A stretch of DNA of 64,000 nt from Gammaproteobacteria bacterium. GTDB taxonomy: Bacteria; Pseudomonadota; Gammaproteobacteria; Steroidobacterales; Steroidobacteraceae. Under the pieces are notes generated by a model. That model ran no database searches. It saw only the letters and a list, made by a program, of their open reading frames with translations, and was not told the origin of the DNA. Position numbers and translations under genes: made by a program. Shown in pieces: positions 55,137-62,899 of this stretch. Within the stretch, counting starts at the first letter, position 1. Every line of letters starts with the position of its first letter. The stretch lies in NCBI GenBank assembly GCA_025359565.1, contig JANYFY010000016.1:62001-126000 (forward strand), read 5' to 3'.

Positions 55137-56108
55137 CTAGAACTGTAGGTTCAATTTCTCAACCACTTCGTGCGCAATATAGTCGGTTCCTGACGGTAGA
55201 CCTTGAGTCGCTGCGTAGTGATTGGCGGCGGAAACCGTCCCGGAACCAATAACACCATCTATCGGACCTTTATAGAATCCAGCGGTTTGTAGCGCTTTCT
55301 GCAAGGCCATAGTGTTAGTGTTATTCAAGTTGACGGCGCAAACCACTCGATGCCAATCCACTTTCTCTTCACTTACAAGCTCACGCTTACTAACCGTATT
55401 GTAGACGGCCGGGATATCGACCTTGACTTGCTCAGCGGGTTTAACCACCTTGGTCACCTTGACCGTACCATACACCGCAGGAATTTTAACTTCTTTAGTG
55501 GTCGGCGGTGTTTTCATAACTTGTTTGGCAATCATGCGGTATTCCGCTGGAATTTTTACTTCGTTGGTTGATGCCGCCTGATCTATAACCGTCTTGGTAA
55601 CCGTCTTGTAAACAGCGGGAACCTCAACTAGGCAGCGCAATTCGCCGGTGTCGGAACGACGGCTATTAAGAACCTTACTGCCGCCCAAGGCGGTGCCGTT
55701 GTGCCACTCGGTATGCGCGGGACTTACTAATATTTTCTCGCTGGAAGTTTTGAAAGTAGCCGGAACCGCAACCAAGCGAGAACTGTCAGGCTTGATCGTG
55801 ACTTTTTCCTGGACCGTCTCGTAAACCGCTGGAACAATTTCAAGCCGCGTGGACTCTTCTTTTAAAGTTACTTTCTCATCTACCATTTCGATTTTTGCCG
55901 GAATGACCTGGACTTTCTGCGACGCTTCCTTAACTACTACTTTTTCCGTCTTATCGACGAATTTGGCCGGCGTAACAATTCGAGCGTAACATTCACCCGC
56001 CTTTGGATTGGGAGGCAAATCTCCACCGCCAGCGGCGTTTTGTCCGTAAACTGATCCGGCCCCTAGGAGGACGCCGAACGACATGATCGAAATAACTCTG
56101 GAATTCAT
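55137..56108 (-). CDS. Secreted repeat protein with C-terminal peptidoglycan-binding domain
   Basis: A 323-residue exported protein with an N-terminal signal peptide (ISIMSFGVLLGAGSVYG). The central part is eight copies of an approximately 23-residue unit with the core [VI]PAxYxTV followed by a Lys/Val strand. After the fourth copy a short insert with WHNG and a Cys interrupts them. The last 60 residues are a PG_binding_1-like domain (MALQKALQTAGFYKGPIDGVIGSGTVSAANHY). ATG 56108 is chosen because a very strong GGGGAAGGA Shine-Dalgarno lies upstream. I do not recognise the repeat family; an envelope structural role is inferred. Confidence 0.8.
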   Translation of the reverse strand: MNSRVISIMSFGVLLGAGSVYGQNAAGGGDLPPNPKAGECYARIVTPAKFVDKTEKVVVKEASQKVQVIPAKIEMVDEKVTLKEESTRLEIVPAVYETVQEKVTIKPDSSRLVAVPATFKTSSEKILVSPAHTEWHNGTALGGSKVLNSRRSDTGELRCLVEVPAVYKTVTKTVIDQAASTNEVKIPAEYRMIAKQVMKTPPTTKEVKIPAVYGTVKVTKVVKPAEQVKVDIPAVYNTVSKRELVSEEKVDWHRVVCAVNLNNTNTMALQKALQTAGFYKGPIDGVIGSGTVSAANHYAATQGLPSGTDYIAHEVVEKLNLQF

Positions 56109-56255
56109 TGTCCTTCCCCTACACGTTATGACACACAATATTAAGAGTTTACCGCGTTCTGGTCAAAATGGAATGAAGTCTTTTTAAGAACGGCCCGCGC
56201 GAGGGTAGCCATCGGGATTAGACACGCATACGGATAAGGTGATTGAGGAGTGTGA

Positions 56256-56756
56256 ATGGCAGAACTGGAGCTAGTGGTTGCGGTCACAGAAAACAATGTT
56301 ATTGGGCGAAAAAATCAGCTTCCCTGGCGTTTGCCAGCTGATTTACGACATTTTAAGTCGCTGACGCTGGGTAAATGCGTGCTGATGGGACGTAAGACCT
56401 ACGAGTCTATTGGGAAGGCATTGCCTGGCCGTACCAATCTAGTGATAAGTGCATCGCCCCTGTTTAAGCCTTCAGACAGTATTCTAGTGCATACCATTGC
56501 CGAGGCGGTGGCAGCGGCCGGGCCCCAGCCCCTCATGGTTATTGGTGGAGCCAAGGTTTATCAGCAAACCCTAGCGCTCGCAACGCGCATACATTTGACC
56601 CTGATCCACACTCACATAGTGGGAGACACGCACTTTGCAGCGTGGCGCAACTCGGAATGGCGCCAGACCCACGTTTTACACCATGAACCTGACGAACGTC
56701 ACGCGTATGCCTATAGTTTTATAACGCTAGAGCGAGAGGTGGCAATTGCGAATTAA
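56256..56756 (+). CDS. folA: Dihydrofolate reductase
   Basis: A 166-residue enzyme reducing dihydrofolate to tetrahydrofolate. VVAVTENNVIGRKNQLPWRLPADLRHFK, VLMGRKTYESIGKALPGRTN and MVIGGAKVYQQTL are the folate/NADPH sites. A GAGGAG Shine-Dalgarno is present. Its 3' end overlaps the convergent kmo gene by 38 bp. Confidence 0.97.
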   Translation: MAELELVVAVTENNVIGRKNQLPWRLPADLRHFKSLTLGKCVLMGRKTYESIGKALPGRTNLVISASPLFKPSDSILVHTIAEAVAAAGPQPLMVIGGAKVYQQTLALATRIHLTLIHTHIVGDTHFAAWRNSEWRQTHVLHHEPDERHAYAYSFITLEREVAIAN

Positions 56757-58086
56757 TTTCACGTCCAGCTTCGGCAAAATCGACTTCCGCTAGACTGTTA
56801 GCGTTAAGGGTAAGCTTGGCTAACAATTTTGATTGTATGAGCCCTCGATTAAGGGCGACGGAGTATGGAATTTCATGATGAAACATGACCATGGAATAAC
56901 GTGGTATGAAGTTTTGCGGGTAACGCTTTTCCAGTTCTAATGCCAAAGATTGTTGCAACTGGAATTTCGCGTGAGCCACGTGTTCCCGCATTTCTAGATA
57001 ATTTTCTAAAGCCATGGTAGCAATCGCGTCGGTATTCGGTTTGCGGATGGATTCAAATTCTAAAAATACGGCTTCCCAGGTGTTATTGCGCCTAACGCAG
57101 GAATTGAACTCAACGCAATCCTCAAAACAACAATTCATGCCTTGCCCGTGAAACGGCACGATTGCGTGGGCTGCGTCGCCAATCATAGCGGCCATACTTT
57201 GGTAGTGCCACGGATTCGCATATACGCTACCGAGAAAGCCTACAGCATGTTCACTAAATTCCCGAACGCAATTCGGCATCAACGCGCGCACATCGGGAAA
57301 AGTATCGGCAAAGAAGCGATCGATTGTCGCGGCATTTAAGCTCGCGAAGCTTGCGGCACCGTTTTTGGGCAGGAACAGAGTCGCAGTAAAGCTACCGTCG
57401 GTATTGGGCAATGCAATTAACATGTGCGAGCCGCGTGGCCAGATATGGAGTACGTCAGGCGTCAATAAATGCTCCCCGCTGGTGCCAGCGGGGATAGATA
57501 ATTCTTTGTAGCCGTGATCAAGCTCTATTTCGTGTGCGTCAATAAGCTTCTGTCGGATCAACTGCTTCCTCAATGTGGATCCGGCGCCATCGGTCGCGAG
57601 TAAGGGTTGCATCCTGACGTCAATTATTCGTTTTTGGCCAAGGGCGCGAACCTGCGCGATGCCCATTCGAAAGTCTGCATCTTCAAGACTGTGCTCAAAA
57701 TAAATTTCTATCCCGGGTTGGCGGGCGGCGACTTCCACTAGTATTTGATTGAGCCGAAGCCGCGACACTGAGTGAATGATTTCATCCGGTTTTTGGCCGT
57801 AAGGCTGCAAGATCGTAGTGCCATCAAGATGATGTATGAGGCGGCCGCGCATGGGCATGAGCGCAGGGCTAATTTCTGCGAGGACGCCCGCCTGTATCAG
57901 CGCGTGTAAGCCGCGGTCCGCCAAGGCTAAGTTAACAGATCGGCCCGAATTTTCGAGATCCTTACGAGGGTCTGGCCGTTTCTCGTAGAGATTAACGCGC
58001 ATACCGTGGCGTTGCAAAAGGATTGCTAACAATGCGCCAGTGGGACCCGCACCGATAATGCTGATAGGTGTGGGGTTTATGATCAC
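56719..58086 (-). CDS. kmo: Kynurenine 3-monooxygenase
   Basis: A 455-residue FAD monooxygenase that converts kynurenine to 3-hydroxykynurenine. SIIGAGPTGALLAILLQRHG, GRSVNLALADRGLHAL, and MIGDAAHAIVPFHGQGMNCCFEDC are KMO signatures. GTG 58086, overlapping the kynU stop as GTGA, is preferred over an ATG 13 codons earlier inside kynU. It is the last gene of haaO-kynU-kmo. Confidence 0.93.
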   Translation of the reverse strand: MIINPTPISIIGAGPTGALLAILLQRHGMRVNLYEKRPDPRKDLENSGRSVNLALADRGLHALIQAGVLAEISPALMPMRGRLIHHLDGTTILQPYGQKPDEIIHSVSRLRLNQILVEVAARQPGIEIYFEHSLEDADFRMGIAQVRALGQKRIIDVRMQPLLATDGAGSTLRKQLIRQKLIDAHEIELDHGYKELSIPAGTSGEHLLTPDVLHIWPRGSHMLIALPNTDGSFTATLFLPKNGAASFASLNAATIDRFFADTFPDVRALMPNCVREFSEHAVGFLGSVYANPWHYQSMAAMIGDAAHAIVPFHGQGMNCCFEDCVEFNSCVRRNNTWEAVFLEFESIRKPNTDAIATMALENYLEMREHVAHAKFQLQQSLALELEKRYPQNFIPRYSMVMFHHEIPYSVALNRGLIQSKLLAKLTLNANSLAEVDFAEAGREINSQLPPLALAL

Positions 58087-59351
58087 GCTTGCAATGCTTG
58101 AGCCAGTACGGTGGCTGTTTTCCACACGTCGCTAAAAGAATTGTAAAGTGGTGTGGGGGCGAGCCGCAGAATATTCGGTTCCCGCCAATCGCCGATTACA
58201 CCATTGGCAATTAGGCGTTGCTGGCAAAGACTGGCGTCTACTGAATTGCGCTTAAGGCGTAGACTCAGTTGGCAGCCGCGCTGCTCAGGTTCGATGGGCG
58301 TGATTATTTCTACGGATTCGGGCATAAGCTCTTGAATTAAAAACTCTAAATACCCTGTTAGAGCGATGGATTTTTCCCGCAATCGACTCACACCCGCGCG
58401 CTGAAACAACCCCAGCGAGGCAAGTAGCGGTGCGGTTGATAAGATCGGCGGATTGCTGAGCTGCCAACCGTCGGCACCGGGCGCAGGGTTAAATTCTGGC
58501 GCCATTCGGAAGCGGGTCTCAAGCTCATTTCCCCACCAGCCGCTAAACCGGGGTAAGGTGTTCTGCCCCGTATGTCGCTGATGTACAAAGCATCCACCGA
58601 TGGCGCCGGGCCCAGCATTAAGATATTTATAATGGCACCAAACGGCGAAATCAGCGTTCCAATCATGTAATTGCAAGAGGTTGTTACCGATGGAATGGGC
58701 AAGATCAATGCCCACCGTGACTCCGTTGCGGCGCGCGGTGGCAATGATTGGCGCCAATTCTAAAAATTGGCCGGTAAGATATTGAATTCCCGGTAAAAGC
58801 ACTAACCCTAATCGAGGTGCTTCGCGTTCAATACTTTCAACTAGATCTGAGGTACGTAACAAGTGCTCGCCCGGTCGCGGCGCGACTTCAACCAAATGTT
58901 TTGCAGCGGACAAACCATGAAATTCAAGTTGTGACACGATGGCGTAGCGATCCGAAGGGAAAGCTGATTTTTCGATGAGTACCGAATTGCGTGCGCCATT
59001 TGGCCGAAAGAAGCTCACCATCATTAGGTGAAGGTTGACGGTTAATGAGTTCATGGCGACGACTTCAGTGGCGCTAGCGCCGACTAATTCAGCCAGGCCG
59101 CTCGCGGCAAGCTCGTGGTAATGAATCCACGGTCGCGTACCGCTGTGATGTCCTAATACACCCAGGCGGCGCCAATCGGCTAACTCTTGTTCGACATATT
59201 CGGCTACCGACTTTGCTTGCAATCCCAGCGAATGACCGCAAAGGTATGTAAGTTTTTGGCCGCTCGCATCTTGGGGGTGGTGGAATTCTTGCGCAAAGCT
59301 TGCGAGTGGATCGGTGGCGTCGTGCTGGCGCGCCAGCATTTCGAAATTCAT
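58083..59351 (-). CDS. kynU: Kynureninase
   Basis: A 422-residue PLP enzyme that splits 3-hydroxykynurenine into 3-hydroxyanthranilate and alanine. YLCGHSLGLQAKSV, MNSLTVNLHLMMVSFF, GIDLAHSIGN and the PLP-lysine segment CHYKYLNAGPGAIGG are diagnostic. Its ATG follows the haaO stop without a gap. Confidence 0.95.
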   Translation of the reverse strand: MNFEMLARQHDATDPLASFAQEFHHPQDASGQKLTYLCGHSLGLQAKSVAEYVEQELADWRRLGVLGHHSGTRPWIHYHELAASGLAELVGASATEVVAMNSLTVNLHLMMVSFFRPNGARNSVLIEKSAFPSDRYAIVSQLEFHGLSAAKHLVEVAPRPGEHLLRTSDLVESIEREAPRLGLVLLPGIQYLTGQFLELAPIIATARRNGVTVGIDLAHSIGNNLLQLHDWNADFAVWCHYKYLNAGPGAIGGCFVHQRHTGQNTLPRFSGWWGNELETRFRMAPEFNPAPGADGWQLSNPPILSTAPLLASLGLFQRAGVSRLREKSIALTGYLEFLIQELMPESVEIITPIEPEQRGCQLSLRLKRNSVDASLCQQRLIANGVIGDWREPNILRLAPTPLYNSFSDVWKTATVLAQALQA

Positions 59352-59879
59352 TTAATGGGCCGGGCGGTTGGCAAGGGGCGAAATAGTGCCGCAGTGCCCG
59401 CAGGTACGATGGCCTAAATTTGAATAAAAACGCGAGAAGATTTCAGGAAGTTGAGTTTCGATATTGTTGATCGCGATTCGTTCCAAATACAGACAATGAC
59501 CGCATTGCCCGCAGTACCAAGAAAAGCCGTCCAGCTCATGACGCGTTCGCTGCCGCTCAACTACAATGCCGACACTACCGGCGGGACGTTGTGGCGAGTG
59601 AGGGATCTCGGCGGGTAGTAAAAATACCTCGCCGGCGCGAATAGGAATATCTTTCTGTTGGCCTTCTTGAATGGTTTTTAAAACCATATCGCCTTCAATC
59701 TGGAAGAAAAACTCCGCGCTAGGATCGTGATGGAAGTCTTGTCGCGAATTGGGTCCCCCCACCGCCATCACAATGAATTGACTATCCTGGAACACCACTT
59801 TATTACCGACCGGAGGTTTTAAAAATTGGCGATTAAGATCAAGCCAGGCGTGCAGATTAAAGGGCATGGGAGTTAGCAT
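59352..59879 (-). CDS. haaO: 3-hydroxyanthranilate 3,4-dioxygenase
   Basis: A 175-residue cupin dioxygenase that opens 3-hydroxyanthranilate to the precursor of quinolinate. PPVGNKVVFQDSQFIVMAVGGPN, the Fe ligands in HHDPSAEFFFQ and PAEIPHSPQRP, and the bacterial C-terminal rubredoxin-like CxxC pairs (YCGQCGH, TCGHCG) are present. ATG 59879 gives the family's MLT-PF start; a perfect TATAAT ends 6 bp before it, suggesting a leaderless transcript. First gene of the operon. Confidence 0.94.
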   Translation of the reverse strand: MLTPMPFNLHAWLDLNRQFLKPPVGNKVVFQDSQFIVMAVGGPNSRQDFHHDPSAEFFFQIEGDMVLKTIQEGQQKDIPIRAGEVFLLPAEIPHSPQRPAGSVGIVVERQRTRHELDGFSWYCGQCGHCLYLERIAINNIETQLPEIFSRFYSNLGHRTCGHCGTISPLANRPAH

Positions 59880-59921
59880 CCTCCCATTATAACGATGCAA
59901 AGTCCTAGCGAGGCAAAGAGA

Positions 59922-60740
59922 TCATATTCGGGCGCAAGCGACTTGAACGGGGTTGACCGCGAGCGGGTCTAACCGTAGAGCGGTTAGACTGCCGCCCCAA
60001 ACACAGCCAGTATCCAAGGCAATAACCTCGTTATTTCTGAAATACCCTAGCGCAGACCAATGGCCGAAAACAAATTTGCCCCCTCGCCAAAGCGCCGTGG
60101 GCGCTTCAAACCACGGCACCAATTTCGTTGTCGCAGCGCTCTTAGGCGACGACTTGGCATCTAGTACGAGTTGACCCTGGGCATTGATAAAGCGTAGTCG
60201 CGTCAGGCAATTAGTAGTGAATCGTAAACGTTCTGCGGTTCCTAAATCGGCTCTCCAGCAATTTGGTTGATCGCCATACATTCCAACAAATAATGCCTCC
60301 GGGTCATATTGAAGCGCTTTTTCAAGTTCGCGAGCTAAGGCTCGAGCGGTCGGCATATCCCATTGCGGAGGTAGTCCGGCGTGTAACAAAGCTATACCCA
60401 ACGTGGGATCTTCATGTAACACCGGACGGCTTATCAGCCAGTCCAAAAGAGAAGTTCGATCCGGCGCGGCCAAAATATTCTCCAAGGTGTCCCCGCGACG
60501 GAGCTTCGCGCCTGCCAATGCGACGGCCAAGAGATGCAAGTCATGATTGCCTAAGGTAACCGTTGCGCTATCGCCCATGGCTTGCACTCTGCGTAGCACC
60601 TGGAGCGAATGTGGGCCGCGATTGACGAGATCCCCTACAAACCACAGTTGGTCACGTCGTGATTGAAAATCGATTTTCTCGAGTAGAGCTGCGAGTTCAT
60701 TGTCGCAACCTTGTACATCACCGATTGCATAAATCGCCAT
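59922..60740 (-). CDS. apaH: Diadenosine tetraphosphatase (symmetrical)
   Basis: A 272-residue metallophosphoesterase that splits Ap4A into two ADP. IYAIGDVQGCDNELAALL, FVGDLVNRGPHSLQVLR and VTLGNHDLHLLAVA are the metal-binding motifs. It closes the surA-pdxA-rsmA-apaG-apaH series. Confidence 0.96.
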   Translation of the reverse strand: MAIYAIGDVQGCDNELAALLEKIDFQSRRDQLWFVGDLVNRGPHSLQVLRRVQAMGDSATVTLGNHDLHLLAVALAGAKLRRGDTLENILAAPDRTSLLDWLISRPVLHEDPTLGIALLHAGLPPQWDMPTARALARELEKALQYDPEALFVGMYGDQPNCWRADLGTAERLRFTTNCLTRLRFINAQGQLVLDAKSSPKSAATTKLVPWFEAPTALWRGGKFVFGHWSALGYFRNNEVIALDTGCVWGGSLTALRLDPLAVNPVQVACARI

Positions 60741-60748
60741 ACGAAACC

Positions 60749-61135
60749 TTAGTGTAAAACTCCAGGAATCGATAAGCGAAAAGGTGCAATGGGAGCATCA
60801 AATTTTCTGCCATCATCCGCTACCATCTGGTAGCTACCTTGCATGGTACCGACGGGTGTTTCCAATACCGCGCCGCTGGAGTAGCGAAATTCTTGGCCCG
60901 GTTTCAAATAAGGTTGCTCTCCGACGACGCCATCGCCGCGCACTTCTTTTACGTTGCCATTTGCATCTGTGATGATCCAATGTCGGGTAAGTAGACGTGC
61001 CGATGTCAGTCCTTCGTTGCGAATAGTAATGGTGTACGCAAACACGAAGCGCTGATCTTGGGGATCCGATTGAACTTCGAGATAGGCAGTTACCACCTCG
61101 ACGCAAATATTGGATTGGTTGGCTTTGCGGGTCAT
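60749..61135 (-). CDS. apaG: ApaG protein (Co2+/Mg2+ efflux-associated)
   Basis: A 128-residue single-domain beta-sandwich protein. The core segments are [51 protein letters not shown] and [10 protein letters not shown]. Its biochemical role is unsettled. It overlaps the rsmA stop (ATGA). Confidence 0.95.
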   Translation of the reverse strand: MTRKANQSNICVEVVTAYLEVQSDPQDQRFVFAYTITIRNEGLTSARLLTRHWIITDANGNVKEVRGDGVVGEQPYLKPGQEFRYSSGAVLETPVGTMQGSYQMVADDGRKFDAPIAPFRLSIPGVLH

Positions 61136-61914
61136 AAAGAAAGCTCACTATAGTACGCTGCAAGCTTACCAAATTGGCGAGGTTCTAGCGCTTCCGGGCG
61201 AAGTGTTGGATCAATTCCACAACTTTCGATCTGCTGCGGTAACAACAGTCCCTTGAGTCCATTGCGTAGTGTTTTGCGCCGGTGACAAAACGCTGCGGTC
61301 ACCAGGGTGCGCAGGACCCCGTCGCGACCGATGTCAAACCGTGGCTTGGCACTTGGGGTTAGACGCACAATGGCCGACCAGACCTTAGGGGGTGGTTTGA
61401 AAGCGCCTGGCCCCACATCAAACAGGTGTTTTACCTGCGTATAAGCGGCAAGCATCACCGTTAGACGTCCATAGTCTTTGCCGCCTGGACTCGCCGCCAT
61501 TCTTTCTACCACTTCTTTTTGCAGCATGAAATGCATGTCGGTAATCGCACCCCGTTGCGCCAATAGGTGAAACATTAGGGGGGTCGAAATATTGTAGGGT
61601 AGGTTGCCGACGATGCGTAGTGCTGCGCCGTTGCCACGTAGGGCCGAAAAATCGGTATCGAGTACGTTTTCAACATGAATATTCAGACCTTTCGAGGCGC
61701 GTGGATCATTTAGCATGTCCGCTGCCAGGTCGCGATCGATTTCAATAACATCCAATTGTTTACTGCGATCTAACAGACCCCAGGTTAATGCACCGCGCCC
61801 GGATCCTATCTCGACTATCCGCTCCCCTGGACGCGGCGCTACAGTCTCAATAATTCGCCGTATGACCCCTGGGTCGTGTAGAAAATGCTGACCAAAGCGC
61901 TTACGAACTGGCAT
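61132..61914 (-). CDS. rsmA: 16S rRNA adenine-1518/1519 dimethyltransferase
   Basis: A 260-residue KsgA/RsmA enzyme. [15 protein letters not shown], the SAM loop [14 protein letters not shown], and [15 protein letters not shown] are diagnostic. It dimethylates two adenosines in helix 45 of 16S rRNA. It overlaps pdxA by 14 bp. Confidence 0.97.
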   Translation of the reverse strand: MPVRKRFGQHFLHDPGVIRRIIETVAPRPGERIVEIGSGRGALTWGLLDRSKQLDVIEIDRDLAADMLNDPRASKGLNIHVENVLDTDFSALRGNGAALRIVGNLPYNISTPLMFHLLAQRGAITDMHFMLQKEVVERMAASPGGKDYGRLTVMLAAYTQVKHLFDVGPGAFKPPPKVWSAIVRLTPSAKPRFDIGRDGVLRTLVTAAFCHRRKTLRNGLKGLLLPQQIESCGIDPTLRPEALEPRQFGKLAAYYSELSL

Positions 61915-62899
61915 GGATAGCGTCGGCGCACGTCAACTCTATGGCAAGCTCCAATGCTTTGCACAGACTGCTGGGGTCGGCTTTGCCGGTGCGTGCCAGG
62001 GACAACGCCGTGCCGTGATCCACGCTGGTCCGCAATATGGGTAGCCCCAGCGTAATATTAACTGCTCTACCAAATCCTAGCGCTTTAAGTACGGGCAGTC
62101 CTTGGTCGTGGTACATAGCGACAACGACGTCCGTATTGGATAGAAATTTCGGTGCAAAAGCAGTGTCGGCGGGTATGGGTCCTAATAAATTTAACCCTTC
62201 GGCGCGTAAAAGTCGAATGACCGGTTCAATGATCTCGATTTCTTCACGCCCTAAATGACCGGACTCACCCGCATGAGGATTGAGACCGAGGACGGTAACA
62301 CGGGGTGAATCAATAGAGTAAAGCCGTTGCATATCCATATGCACAATGCGCAAAGTCGTGAGCAGACGTTCGCGAGTGATAGCGCTGGGAACATTTTTTA
62401 ATGCTAAATGAGTGGTCACCAAGGCAACTCGTAAAGTGTCGCATTGCAATAACATCACCGGAAGCGCGGCGCGGGTTCTGGCTGCAAGATACTCGGTGTG
62501 CCCACTAAATTCGAACCCAGCATCTAACAACACGCTTTTTTGCACCGGCGCCGTGACCATTGCTGCAAATTCACCGTTCATACAACCGTCGCAGGCACGG
62601 TCCAGCATAGCTATTACGTAGTGCGCGTTGCGCGGATCTAGCGTCCCGGCAATGATTGGTTGTGCCGGAATGTGTAGGACTTTTAGAGAACCCGCGACGT
62701 GCCTAATGACCGGCTCGCTAGGATCATAGCTAGTGACTGCTAGCCGCGCGCCGAGGATGACCGCAGTATTTTTTATCAAAGATTCGTCAGCGGCGACTAC
62801 AATATCAGCACGCCAATCCCGTTCCGCCAACATGACGCAGGTGTCGGGCCCGATACCCGCGGGCTCGCCCGAAGTAATGACGATTCGCGGAATGTACAC
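61901..62899 (-). CDS. pdxA: 4-hydroxythreonine-4-phosphate dehydrogenase
   Basis: A 332-residue pyridoxal-phosphate biosynthesis enzyme. PRIVITSGEPAGIGPD, FSGHTEYLA, LGLNPHAGESGHLG, MYHDQGLPVLKALGFGRAVNITLGLP and SVDHGTA are metal and substrate sites. The start is GTG 62899, sharing one base with the surA stop. Confidence 0.96.
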   Translation of the reverse strand: MYIPRIVITSGEPAGIGPDTCVMLAERDWRADIVVAADESLIKNTAVILGARLAVTSYDPSEPVIRHVAGSLKVLHIPAQPIIAGTLDPRNAHYVIAMLDRACDGCMNGEFAAMVTAPVQKSVLLDAGFEFSGHTEYLAARTRAALPVMLLQCDTLRVALVTTHLALKNVPSAITRERLLTTLRIVHMDMQRLYSIDSPRVTVLGLNPHAGESGHLGREEIEIIEPVIRLLRAEGLNLLGPIPADTAFAPKFLSNTDVVVAMYHDQGLPVLKALGFGRAVNITLGLPILRTSVDHGTALSLARTGKADPSSLCKALELAIELTCADAIHASS

